In this document: positions 1 through 5,532 of the stretch, piece after piece
Position numbering within the stretch: position 1 is the first letter of the stretch
Layout of the letters: every line of letters starts with the position of its first letter
From: Sphingomonas sp.
GTDB lineage: Bacteria; Pseudomonadota; Alphaproteobacteria; Sphingomonadales; Sphingomonadaceae
Length of the DNA stretch: 10,260 nt
Direction of reading: 5' to 3'
Assembly: GCA_021154945.1 (NCBI GenBank)
Contig: JAJNQF010000254.1
Location: forward strand, 1-10,260
Notes under the pieces: model-generated
Databases searched by the model: none
The model's input: the letters and a program-made list of their open reading frames with translations, nothing else
Told to the model about the DNA's origin: nothing
Program-made: the position numbers and the translations under genes

Positions 1-2
1 GC

Positions 3-197
3 GATCCGGGCCTTATCCCGCGCGTCCGCTACGGCCCCGATCGCGGCAAGGAATGGTCGGAACTCGATCACGAGACGCTGATGGCGTTCATGACCGACCG
101 CGATCCCGATATCCGCTTCACCGCCAACCACGAGATGGACCGACGCAGCGGCGGCGGCCGCGTCGGCAAGGCCAGCGCGCAGGATTTACTGCTGTAG
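3..197 (+). CDS. C-terminal fragment of a probable exonuclease-X-like 3'-5' exonuclease (partial, start outside window)
   Basis: The frame is open from the window edge and ends at a TAG at 195-197, giving about 64 residues. The tail begins IPRVRYGPDRGKEWSELD and continues to a segment DPDIRFTANHEMDRR, then a Gly/Arg/Lys-rich end. The pattern of a short basic 'RYG..RGK.WSEL' strand, an aromatic/hydrophobic helix and 'DPDIRFTA.HE' resembles the C-terminal domain that follows the DEDD nuclease domain in exonuclease X-like proteins, where it reads 'FGKYRGK...' and '...PELRLTL.H'. The catalytic domain lies outside the window, so nuclease activity cannot be judged. It is codirectional with the signalling operon but separated from it by a repeat-bearing gap, so a shared transcript is not evident. 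The assignment rests on motif resemblance only; reading frame and stop are clear. Confidence 0.5.
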   Translation, partial: DPGLIPRVRYGPDRGKEWSELDHETLMAFMTDRDPDIRFTANHEMDRRSGGGRVGKASAQDLLL

Positions 198-207
198 GGC
201 AATCCCA

Positions 208-330
208 ATCCTCCCCCGCCAGGGGAGGTGGCGCCGAAGGCGTCGGAGGGGGAGGACACGGAACAGCGGTAACCCTATCCTCCCCCTCCGTCTGGCAAGC
301 GCCAGCCACCTCCCCCTGGCGGGGGAGGAT
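208..330. repeat. Nested inverted repeat with hairpins inside each arm (Sphingomonad-type intergenic palindrome)
   Basis: The outer arms 208-232 and 305-330 are reverse complements except for one extra base in a G/C run. The inner arms 244-256 (cggagggggagga) and 278-290 are perfect reverse complements. Between outer and inner segments each arm carries its own small stem: CGCC-GAA-GGCG at 232-242 on the left and CTGGC-AAGC-GCCAG at 292-305 on the right. These stems differ in sequence but both pair. The outer arms can also fold on themselves (cctcccc/ggggagg). G/C-rich palindromes of this cctccccc style are, from general knowledge, frequent between genes in Sphingomonas genomes. Here it lies just after the exonuclease-like stop and about 85 bp before the kinase start, so it could act as a terminator-like structure or be a mobile REP-like remnant. 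There is no U-tract, so classical intrinsic termination is unproven. Confidence 0.85.
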
Positions 331-415
331 CGAAGGGGCGCGGCAAACCCCGGATTGCTCTGCGGCAAGCCAGTATCGCTGGTGTAACGATCGGCACTCC
401 CTTACAGCGCGATCC

Positions 416-1924
416 ATGGTCCGCGTACGCTTGAATTTGCCCTCGTCCGAAGGTCGGGTCGCGCGGTGGCTGGTCGCCTTCATGACGCTCGGCTTCGTCG
501 CGCTGGCGGCTGCAGCGATCGCGATCGGCTGGATTACCGTCCGCAACCGCACCTATACCGCCGAGATCCTCCACACCCAGGATGTCCGCCAAGCGGTCGC
601 CACGCTCCATAGCCAGATGGAGCAGTCGGAGACGGCGCGGCGCGGCTATATCCTGACCGGGATGCCGCTGTTCTCCGCCGCTTACGCCAGGAGCGCAGGC
701 AATCTCGCACCGTCGATCGCCACGCTTCGTCGCCTCACCGCAGACAATCCGGCGCAGATCGCACGGCTCGACCTGATCGAGCCGCGCTTCGTCCAGTTGC
801 GCGCGCTCAGGGCGCAGTCGATGGCGCTAGTCGCAGGCGGCCGGATCGCCGAGGCACAGCGCCGGTTCGCGGTCGATGCCAGCGTGCCGCTGATGCGCGG
901 CATCCGCTACCGCCTTCAGGCGATGGCCGCCGACGAGGTCCGCCTGCTCGCGATCCGCAGCGGACGCCAGCAACAGACCAGCGCGCTGTTCCTCTCGGTC
1001 GCAGGTCTCGCCGCGATCCTGCTGCTGGTCGTCGCGATCCTCGCGATCCTGGTGATCCGCCGCTACACCGCCGATCTCGCCACCTCGCGCGACAGCCTGC
1101 GCGATCTCAACGAGACGCTCGAGGAGCAGGTCACCGAGCGCACCGCCGATCTCAGTCGCGCGAACGAGGAAATCCAGCGCTTCGCCTATATTGTCAGCCA
1201 TGACCTGCGCTCGCCGCTGGTCAACGTGATGGGCTTCACCGCCGAACTCGCCACCGCCGCCGGGCCGCTCGCCGAGCTGGTCGACCGTGCCGAGGCCGAG
1301 GCGCCGCACATCCTCACCGAGGACGCCCGCCTGGCGGCACGCGAGGACCTGCCCGAGGCGATCGGTTTCATCCGCACCTCGACGCAGAAGATGGACCGGC
1401 TGATCAACGCCATCCTCAAGCTGTCGCGCGAAGGCCGCCGGACGATCGCGCCCGAGCGCGTCGACCCCGCGCAACTGGTCGACACGATCATCGGGTCGAT
1501 CCAGCACGTGATCGACGATCGCGGCGCGGTCGTGCGGGTCGAGCGACCGATCCCGGCGGTCGTCACCGATCGGCTCGCGCTCGAACAGATCCTGTCGAAC
1601 CTGATCGAGAACGCGACCAAGTATCTGAAACCCGGCCGCCCCGGCGAGATCGTCGTGACGGGGCACAAGGAGCGCAACCGTGTGATCCTGTCGGTGATCG
1701 ACAATGGCCGCGGCATCGATCCGCGCGATCACCAGCGCGTGTTCGACCTGTTCCGCCGGTCGGGCGCGCAGGACCAGCCCGGCGAAGGCATCGGACTCGC
1801 GCATGTCCGCGCACTCGCCTATCGTCTCGGCGGTACGATCGACGTGCAGTCGACGCTCGGCGACGGCGCCACCTTCCGCCTCAATCTTCCCACCGAATTG
1901 TCGATTCAGGATATCAAGGCATGA
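416..1924 (+). CDS. Membrane-bound CHASE3-domain sensor histidine kinase
   Basis: A 502-residue inner-membrane kinase that probably autophosphorylates on His262 and passes phosphate to a receiver domain. Order: short cytoplasmic start; TM1 about 18-42; extracytoplasmic CHASE3-like helical sensor about 43-185 (QSETARRGYILTG is the typical CHASE3 signature); TM2 about 189-214; coiled-coil linker (LNETLEEQVTERTADL); HisKA with FAYIVSHDLRSPLVNV, phospho-accepting H262; HATPase with N-box NLIENATKY (N395/N399), G1 VIDNGRGID (D429), F-box FDLFRR and G2 GEGIGL (456-461). There is no receiver domain. The stretch between the two DHp helices is about 20 residues longer than usual. ATG 416 is chosen because the frame upstream runs through the neighbouring gene tail and the inverted repeat and encodes nothing protein-like; no strong Shine-Dalgarno is seen. 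The stop overlaps the next start by 4 bp (ATGA). The ligand is unknown. Confidence 0.93.
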   Translation: MVRVRLNLPSSEGRVARWLVAFMTLGFVALAAAAIAIGWITVRNRTYTAEILHTQDVRQAVATLHSQMEQSETARRGYILTGMPLFSAAYARSAGNLAPSIATLRRLTADNPAQIARLDLIEPRFVQLRALRAQSMALVAGGRIAEAQRRFAVDASVPLMRGIRYRLQAMAADEVRLLAIRSGRQQQTSALFLSVAGLAAILLLVVAILAILVIRRYTADLATSRDSLRDLNETLEEQVTERTADLSRANEEIQRFAYIVSHDLRSPLVNVMGFTAELATAAGPLAELVDRAEAEAPHILTEDARLAAREDLPEAIGFIRTSTQKMDRLINAILKLSREGRRTIAPERVDPAQLVDTIIGSIQHVIDDRGAVVRVERPIPAVVTDRLALEQILSNLIENATKYLKPGRPGEIVVTGHKERNRVILSVIDNGRGIDPRDHQRVFDLFRRSGAQDQPGEGIGLAHVRALAYRLGGTIDVQSTLGDGATFRLNLPTELSIQDIKA

Positions 1925-2361
1925 ACCAGCACCAGACCGTCGGGATCGTCATGATCGAGGACGACGAGGGCCATGCCCGGCTTATCGAGAAGAACATCCG
2001 TCGCGCCGGCATCCTCAACGATATCAAGCACTTCACCGATGGCACCACCGCGCTGGATTTCCTGTTCAACGCGGTCGACGGCCCGGCCAAGAGCGGCCCG
2101 GCGATGATCCTGCTCGATCTCAACCTGCCCGACATGAGCGGGACGGACATCCTGGCGCGCATCAAGGCGGAGGGCAGCCCGCTCAAGCGCACGCCGGTCG
2201 TCGTGCTGACCACCACCGACGACAAGGTCGAGATCGAGCGCTGCTACGATCTCGGCTGCAACGTCTACATCACCAAGCCGGTGAACTATGAGAGCTTCGC
2301 GCAGGCGATCCGCCAGCTCGGGCTGTTCCTGTCGGTGATCCAGGTTCCCGAAGCAGAGTGA
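1921..2361 (+). CDS. Single-domain (CheY-like, Rcp1-type) response regulator
   Basis: A 146-residue cytoplasmic receiver domain with no output domain. Visible residues: acidic pocket E13-D14-D15 (VMIEDDEGHARLIEKNI), phosphoacceptor D66 in ILLDLNLPDMSG, switch Thr in VVVLTTTDD (about T97) and the conserved Lys in YITKPVN (K119). The loop before the phosphoacceptor strand and the 'LTTTDD.VEIERCYDLGCN.YITKPV' pattern are typical of Rcp1-type regulators that pair with CHASE3 or phytochrome kinases. It lacks the FATGUY-type motif of SdrG-like stress-response single-domain regulators. ATG 1921 sits inside the kinase stop (ATGA), and its own stop overlaps the GTG of the next gene, so it is translationally coupled on both sides. 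Likely roles are phosphate relay, phosphate sink or an allosteric partner of the adjacent kinases. The family assignment is secure, the role inferred. Confidence 0.93.
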   Translation: MNQHQTVGIVMIEDDEGHARLIEKNIRRAGILNDIKHFTDGTTALDFLFNAVDGPAKSGPAMILLDLNLPDMSGTDILARIKAEGSPLKRTPVVVLTTTDDKVEIERCYDLGCNVYITKPVNYESFAQAIRQLGLFLSVIQVPEAE

Positions 2362-3389
2362 GCGGGCCAAGCGTCCTCTACATCGACGACGACGCCGGTA
2401 TCCGGCGGCTGGCGGCGCGTGCGCTCGAACGCCGCGGCTACCGCATGACCGTCGCCGAGACCGGCGCGGAGGGCGTCGTCAAGGCCGCCGCCGAGCGCTT
2501 CGACCTGATCGCGGTCGATCACTACATGCCCGGGATGGACGGCCTCGAGACGCTCGAAGCACTCCGCCGCCTGCCCGATCATCCGCCGATCGTGTACGTC
2601 ACCGGCTCCGAGGAAGGCCGCATCGCGGTCGCCGCGCTGAAGGCCGGCGCCGCCGACTACGTCGTGAAGACGGTCGGCGAGGATTTCTTCGACCTGCTCG
2701 CTGCCTCGTTCGAACAGGTCCGCGCGCGCTCGGTGCTGGAACAGCAAAAGGCATCCGCCGAAGCGGATTTGCGCGCGAGCAACGCGCGGCTCGAGGCGTT
2801 GCTCGGCGAGGTGAACCACCGCGTCGCCAATTCGCTGCAACTCGTCTCGGCGATGGTCCGCCTCCAGGCGACCGCGCTGACCGATCCGTCAGCCCGCGAG
2901 GCGCTGGAGGATACACAGCGCCGCATCCAGGCGATCGCGCAGGTCCACCGCCGGCTCTACACCAGCAACGATGTCGAGAGCGTCGACATGCAGGAATATC
3001 TCGGCGCGCTGGTCGACGAACTCGCCGAGACCTGGTCGACCGACGCCCTCCCCCGCGCGCTCAGTCTCGCCGCCGAGCCGATTCGCCTGCCGACCGACCG
3101 CGCGGTGTCGCTCGGCGTGATCGTCACCGAACTCGTCACCAACGCATGCAAATACGCCTATCCCAGCGGCGGCGGCGAAGTCCGGGTCGCGCTGCGCCGG
3201 ATCGACGACGACATCTTCCTGCTTGCGGTCGAGGACGATGGCTGCGGCATCCCCGAGGATGCGACGCCGCGCGGCACCGGCCTCGGCACGAAGCTGATCA
3301 AGGCGATGGCGCAAAGCCTCCAGACGATCGTCGAATACGACCCGGCCCACACCGGCGTCCGCGCCACCCTGCGCGCGGCAGTACGATAA
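2358..3389 (+). CDS. Soluble hybrid kinase: N-terminal receiver plus HisKA_2 histidine kinase (PakF-like architecture)
   Basis: A 343-residue cytoplasmic protein with no membrane segment. The receiver (about 4-120) has D10-D11-D12, phosphoacceptor D54 in LIAVDHYMPGMDG, T82 in YVTGSEEG and K104 in ADYVVKTVG. A short coiled coil (about 125-148) leads to the HisKA_2 dimerisation helix with H154 in EVNHRVANSLQLVSAMVRLQ. The ATP-binding domain has N-box ELVTNACKYAYP (N262), G1 VEDDGCGIP (D293/D294) and G2 GTGLGTKLI (306-314). The absence of a WxE motif favours HisKA_2 over HWE. Translation starts at GTG 2358, overlapping the regulator's stop (GTGA). A receiver in front of a HisKA_2 core is the layout of PakF, a PhyR-activating kinase of Sphingomonas melonis whose REC domain is controlled by the kinase KipF. 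The upstream CHASE3 kinase fits a KipF-like role. Direct PhyR targeting is inference; no phyR/nepR/ecfG lies in the window. Confidence 0.92.
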   Translation: MSGPSVLYIDDDAGIRRLAARALERRGYRMTVAETGAEGVVKAAAERFDLIAVDHYMPGMDGLETLEALRRLPDHPPIVYVTGSEEGRIAVAALKAGAADYVVKTVGEDFFDLLAASFEQVRARSVLEQQKASAEADLRASNARLEALLGEVNHRVANSLQLVSAMVRLQATALTDPSAREALEDTQRRIQAIAQVHRRLYTSNDVESVDMQEYLGALVDELAETWSTDALPRALSLAAEPIRLPTDRAVSLGVIVTELVTNACKYAYPSGGGEVRVALRRIDDDIFLLAVEDDGCGIPEDATPRGTGLGTKLIKAMAQSLQTIVEYDPAHTGVRATLRAAVR

Positions 3390-3435
3390 ACGCGCAAGCT
3401 GCAACGACGAACTGATCCGCCTTTCGTGCCCTTTA

Positions 3436-3584
3436 CCGTTCGTCCTGAGTAGCCATCGAGTAGCGGCATAGCCGCGTATCGAGAGGGCGTATCGAAGGAC
3501 AGGTTAGCGCGCGGAACCGATGCTTCGATACGCGCCCTCGATACGCTTCTGCGAAGCTACTCGGTCGCTACTCAGCACGAACGG
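3436..3584. repeat. 70-bp imperfect inverted repeat between convergent genes, with a small hairpin in each arm
   Basis: Arms 3436-3505 and 3515-3584 align as reverse complements over 70 bp with 56 matches by hand count, around a 9-bp centre. The ends are nearly perfect (ccgttcgtcctgagtagc against its complement at 3567-3584, one mismatch). Six of the 14 mismatches fall in a 13-bp block that is itself a hairpin in both arms: GCGGC-ATA-GCCGC at 3463-3475 and GCTTC-TGC-GAAGC at 3545-3557. Repeated gtatcgag/gtatcgaag blocks flank these. The element fills the gap between the hybrid kinase stop (3389) and the TetR stop (3592), so it may act as a two-way transcription barrier. Its wording (cctgagtagc...gtatcgaaggac) resembles dispersed repeats of Sphingomonad genomes. 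No transposase or U-tract is present. Confidence 0.85.
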
Positions 3585-3591
3585 CCTTATC

Positions 3592-4176
3592 CTAGAGCGC
3601 GCGAACCGCGGCCAAGATCATCCGCCCGGTAAGCCGCGCCGTCTCGTCCTCAGACAAACGAGGCCGCGACAAGGTGCGGTGGCCGAGGCCGAACATGAAG
3701 GCGAGGATCAGTTCCTCCGCGCCTTCCAGGTCGTTGTCGGACAGGTCGGGGTTGGCGACACAGGCCAGGTCGCGGATCATGCTGCGGAACCCGCTGCACA
3801 GGTCGGCGATGGTATCGGCGACATCCGTGTTGCGGTGCGCCTCCGCCATGATCTCGAACGTCAGCGCTTCGTCGCCCTTCGACAGGGCCCGCCGCGACAG
3901 CTCGACGAAACCCTCCTCGATCGACATCCCGCACGACTTCACCGAGTCGTTCATCGTCTGCATCTCGGCCATCTTGCCGGTCGCATCCTCCATGACGATC
4001 GCCTGGATCACCGCATTCTTTCCGGTGAACAAACGATAGATCTGGCCGACCGATACCTCGGCCGCCTGCGCCAGTTCGGACATCGGCGTCTGGTGAAAGC
4101 CTTGAGTCGCAAACAGATGCCGGGCCGCGGCGATAATACGCTCCCGGCTGCACTTCTCATGTTGCACTGCACTCAA
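3592..4176 (-). CDS. TetR/AcrR-family transcriptional regulator, probable repressor of the divergent efflux operon
   Basis: About 194 residues, the usual TetR length. The N-terminus shows the family pattern: helix RERIIAAARHLFATQGF, then the helix-turn-helix about 30-50 (TPMSELAQAAEVSVGQIYRLF segment) followed by GKNAVIQAIV. The remainder is a helical ligand/dimer domain without a recognisable subtype motif; a LILAFMFGLGHR helix lies near the C-terminus. The gene is divergent from an RND pump operon, the common position of local repressors such as AcrR or TtgR, and a perfect palindrome lies in the shared control region. The start is uncertain: TTG at 4176 has a gggaa about 7 nt upstream, while GTG at 4167 would remove three residues. 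The stop is TAG at 3592-3594, 8 bp from the inverted repeat. Function as an efflux repressor is inference from position. Confidence 0.92.
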   Translation of the reverse strand: MSAVQHEKCSRERIIAAARHLFATQGFHQTPMSELAQAAEVSVGQIYRLFTGKNAVIQAIVMEDATGKMAEMQTMNDSVKSCGMSIEEGFVELSRRALSKGDEALTFEIMAEAHRNTDVADTIADLCSGFRSMIRDLACVANPDLSDNDLEGAEELILAFMFGLGHRTLSRPRLSEDETARLTGRMILAAVRAL

Positions 4177-4202
4177 AACAGAATTCCCGATGCGTTTTTT
4201 GA

Positions 4203-4231
4203 TTGACCGGCCGCTCGCACAATCCTAGCTG
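4203..4231 (+). promoter_or_regulatory. Candidate promoter of the efflux operon
   Basis: TTGACC at 4203-4208 is a good -35 match; a 17-nt spacer leads to TAGCTG at 4226-4231, a weak -10. Transcription would then begin near 4238, immediately before the palindrome at 4241-4260, so a bound repressor would sit over the first transcribed bases. The -35 box is visible but the -10 is poor, so this is a tentative call. No convincing opposing promoter for the TetR gene could be picked out in the same gap. Confidence 0.4.
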
Positions 4232-4240
4232 GCAAGCAAG

Positions 4241-4260
4241 CGGAATGAACGTTCATTCCG
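4241..4260. promoter_or_regulatory. Perfect 20-bp palindrome, probable TetR-family operator
   Basis: cggaatgaac followed at once by gttcattccg is an exact 10+10 palindrome with no spacer and core tgaacgttca. Symmetric sites of this size are typical for TetR dimers, and gaatga/tcattc arms are seen at several sites of this family. It lies 64 bp upstream of the TetR start on the other strand and about 27 bp before the adaptor ATG, between the divergent genes. It would allow repression of the pump and possibly autoregulation. As the operon's 5' leader it could also form a hairpin in RNA, but there is no U-tract after it. Confidence 0.8.
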
Positions 4261-4287
4261 GTGAACCTAATCTGCACGGACGTCGGG

Positions 4288-5526
4288 ATGCTTAACATGC
4301 AGCAATTGAACCTTAAGGGATCGGTGGCGCTCTTCGCGCTCGCCCTGCTGTCGGCTTGTGGCAAGGAGCAGGCGCCGCCGCCTCCGCCCACGCCCACGGT
4401 CGGCGTCGTCACCGTCGGCGAAGAGTCGGTGGTGCTTACCTCCGAGCTTCCCGGCCGTATCGCCGCGGTCGAGACCTCGGAAGTGCGTCCGCAGGTCAGC
4501 GGCGTGGTCCGTGATCGCCTGTTCACCGAGGGCGCGATGGTCAGCAAGGGCCAGGTTCTCTACGCGATCGAGGACGCACCCTACCGGGCCGCGCTCGCCA
4601 GCGCGCAGGGCCAGCTCGCCGCTGCTCAGTCGCAGATCAACGCGACCCGCCTCCAGGCCCAGCGCTACGGCCAGCTCGTCGCGCTCAATGCGGTCAGCAA
4701 GCAGGAAGCGGACAACGCCACGGCGTCCGCGCAGCAGGCTCGCGCCAATGTTGCAGCGCAGCAGGCAGCGGTCCAGTCGGCCCGCGTCAATCTCGGCTTC
4801 ACCCGCATCAAGGCGCCGATCTCGGGCCGCATCGGGCGTTCGCTGGTGACCGTCGGCGCGCTGGTTCAGACCGGCCAGACCGATCCGCTCGCGACCATCC
4901 AGCGCACCAACACCGTCTATGTCGACGTCGTCCAGTCGGCAGCACAGCTGCTCGATCTGAAGCAGGCGATGGCGACCGGCGGCGTGACCCGCGGCGACGG
5001 CAGCGCGCGCGTGCAGCTGATCCTCCCGAACGGCACGACCTATCCGATCGAGGGTCGCCTCCAGTTCGCCGAAGTCACGGTCGACCAGACCACCGGCGCG
5101 GTGACGCTGCGTGCGACCTTCCCCAATCCCAACGGTCTGTTGCTGCCCGGCATGTATGTCCGCGCCAAGCTGGTCGAGGGCACGCGTCGCCAGGCGATCG
5201 TGGCGCCCACCGCAGGCATCACGCGCGATCCGCGCGGCGGTGCGACCGCACTGGTGGTCAACGCGCAGAACAAGGTCGAGCAGCGTAACGTCACCACCGA
5301 TCGCGTGATCGGCGACAAGTGGATCGTCACCAGCGGCCTGAAGCCCGGCGACAAGCTGATCGTCGAGGGCCTGCTCAACCTGCGCCCCGGCTCGACCGTC
5401 AAGCCGGCGGCCCCGCAGCAGGTCACCAAGCCCGCGAATGGCGCTCCAGGCGCCACCGCGACGGGCGGTGACGCCGCAGCCGGCAACAATTCCGCGCAGG
5501 CTAATTCTGCCGCGCAGGGGAAGTAA
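4288..5526 (+). CDS. RND efflux periplasmic adaptor (membrane fusion) lipoprotein, AcrA/MexA type
   Basis: A 412-residue adaptor bridging inner-membrane pump and outer-membrane channel. The lipoprotein signal has a hydrophobic stretch and lipobox LSAC with acylated C24 (LLSACGKEQ). Next come a proline-rich spacer, the first lipoyl half (PQVSGVVRDRLFTEGAMV, from about 68), an Ala/Gln-rich alpha-hairpin (about 95-165), the second lipoyl half (RIKAPISGRIG, 173-183), then beta-barrel and membrane-proximal domains. The last 40 or so residues are a low-complexity Ala/Gly/Asn/Pro tail. The frame is open back to GTG 4261, but that codon abuts the operator palindrome. ATG 4288 has GGA 7 nt upstream; ATG 4297 has GGGA 8 nt upstream and gives 409 residues. 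The pump gene starts 6 bp after the stop. Substrate is not readable from sequence. Confidence 0.94.
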   Translation: MLNMQQLNLKGSVALFALALLSACGKEQAPPPPPTPTVGVVTVGEESVVLTSELPGRIAAVETSEVRPQVSGVVRDRLFTEGAMVSKGQVLYAIEDAPYRAALASAQGQLAAAQSQINATRLQAQRYGQLVALNAVSKQEADNATASAQQARANVAAQQAAVQSARVNLGFTRIKAPISGRIGRSLVTVGALVQTGQTDPLATIQRTNTVYVDVVQSAAQLLDLKQAMATGGVTRGDGSARVQLILPNGTTYPIEGRLQFAEVTVDQTTGAVTLRATFPNPNGLLLPGMYVRAKLVEGTRRQAIVAPTAGITRDPRGGATALVVNAQNKVEQRNVTTDRVIGDKWIVTSGLKPGDKLIVEGLLNLRPGSTVKPAAPQQVTKPANGAPGATATGGDAAAGNNSAQANSAAQGK

Positions 5527-5532
5527 CCGCCC

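Noticed and set aside
260..290. GGAAC motif upstream of the signalling operon as an EcfG-type stress promoter
   Set aside because: GGAAC occurs at 260-264, but 16-17 nt downstream there is tcccc rather than the expected CGTT-like -10, and it lies within the inverted repeat.
208..330. CRISPR or attachment site in the G/C-rich repeats
   Set aside because: The units are inverted, not regularly spaced direct repeats, and no cas, integrase or tRNA sequence is nearby.
53..415. Upstream extension of the CHASE3 kinase frame to ATG 53
   Set aside because: It overlaps the exonuclease-like C-terminus in another frame and reads through the G/C-rich inverted repeat; the resulting peptide is Arg/Gly/Ser-rich without protein-like features. 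The membrane anchor begins just after ATG 416.
827..1804. 325-codon open frame on the - strand opposite the kinase
   Set aside because: Its composition (Asp/Arg/Gln/Ala-rich, no domain) is that of an antisense shadow in GC-rich DNA; the + strand encodes every kinase motif across the same bases.
3513..3541. GGAAC at 3513-3517 as an EcfG-type promoter
   Set aside because: No CGTT-like element follows at the right distance, and the only gene downstream nearby is in the opposite orientation.
3520..4206. 228-codon + strand open frame opposite the TetR gene
   Set aside because: It starts inside the inverted repeat and is antisense to a clear helix-turn-helix regulator; the peptide is His/Arg/Gln-rich without a motif.
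4261..4287. GTG 4261 as start of the adaptor protein
   Set aside because: It abuts the operator palindrome, leaving no room for a ribosome binding site separate from the operator, and puts extra residues before the lipoprotein signal. ATG 4288 or 4297 fits better.
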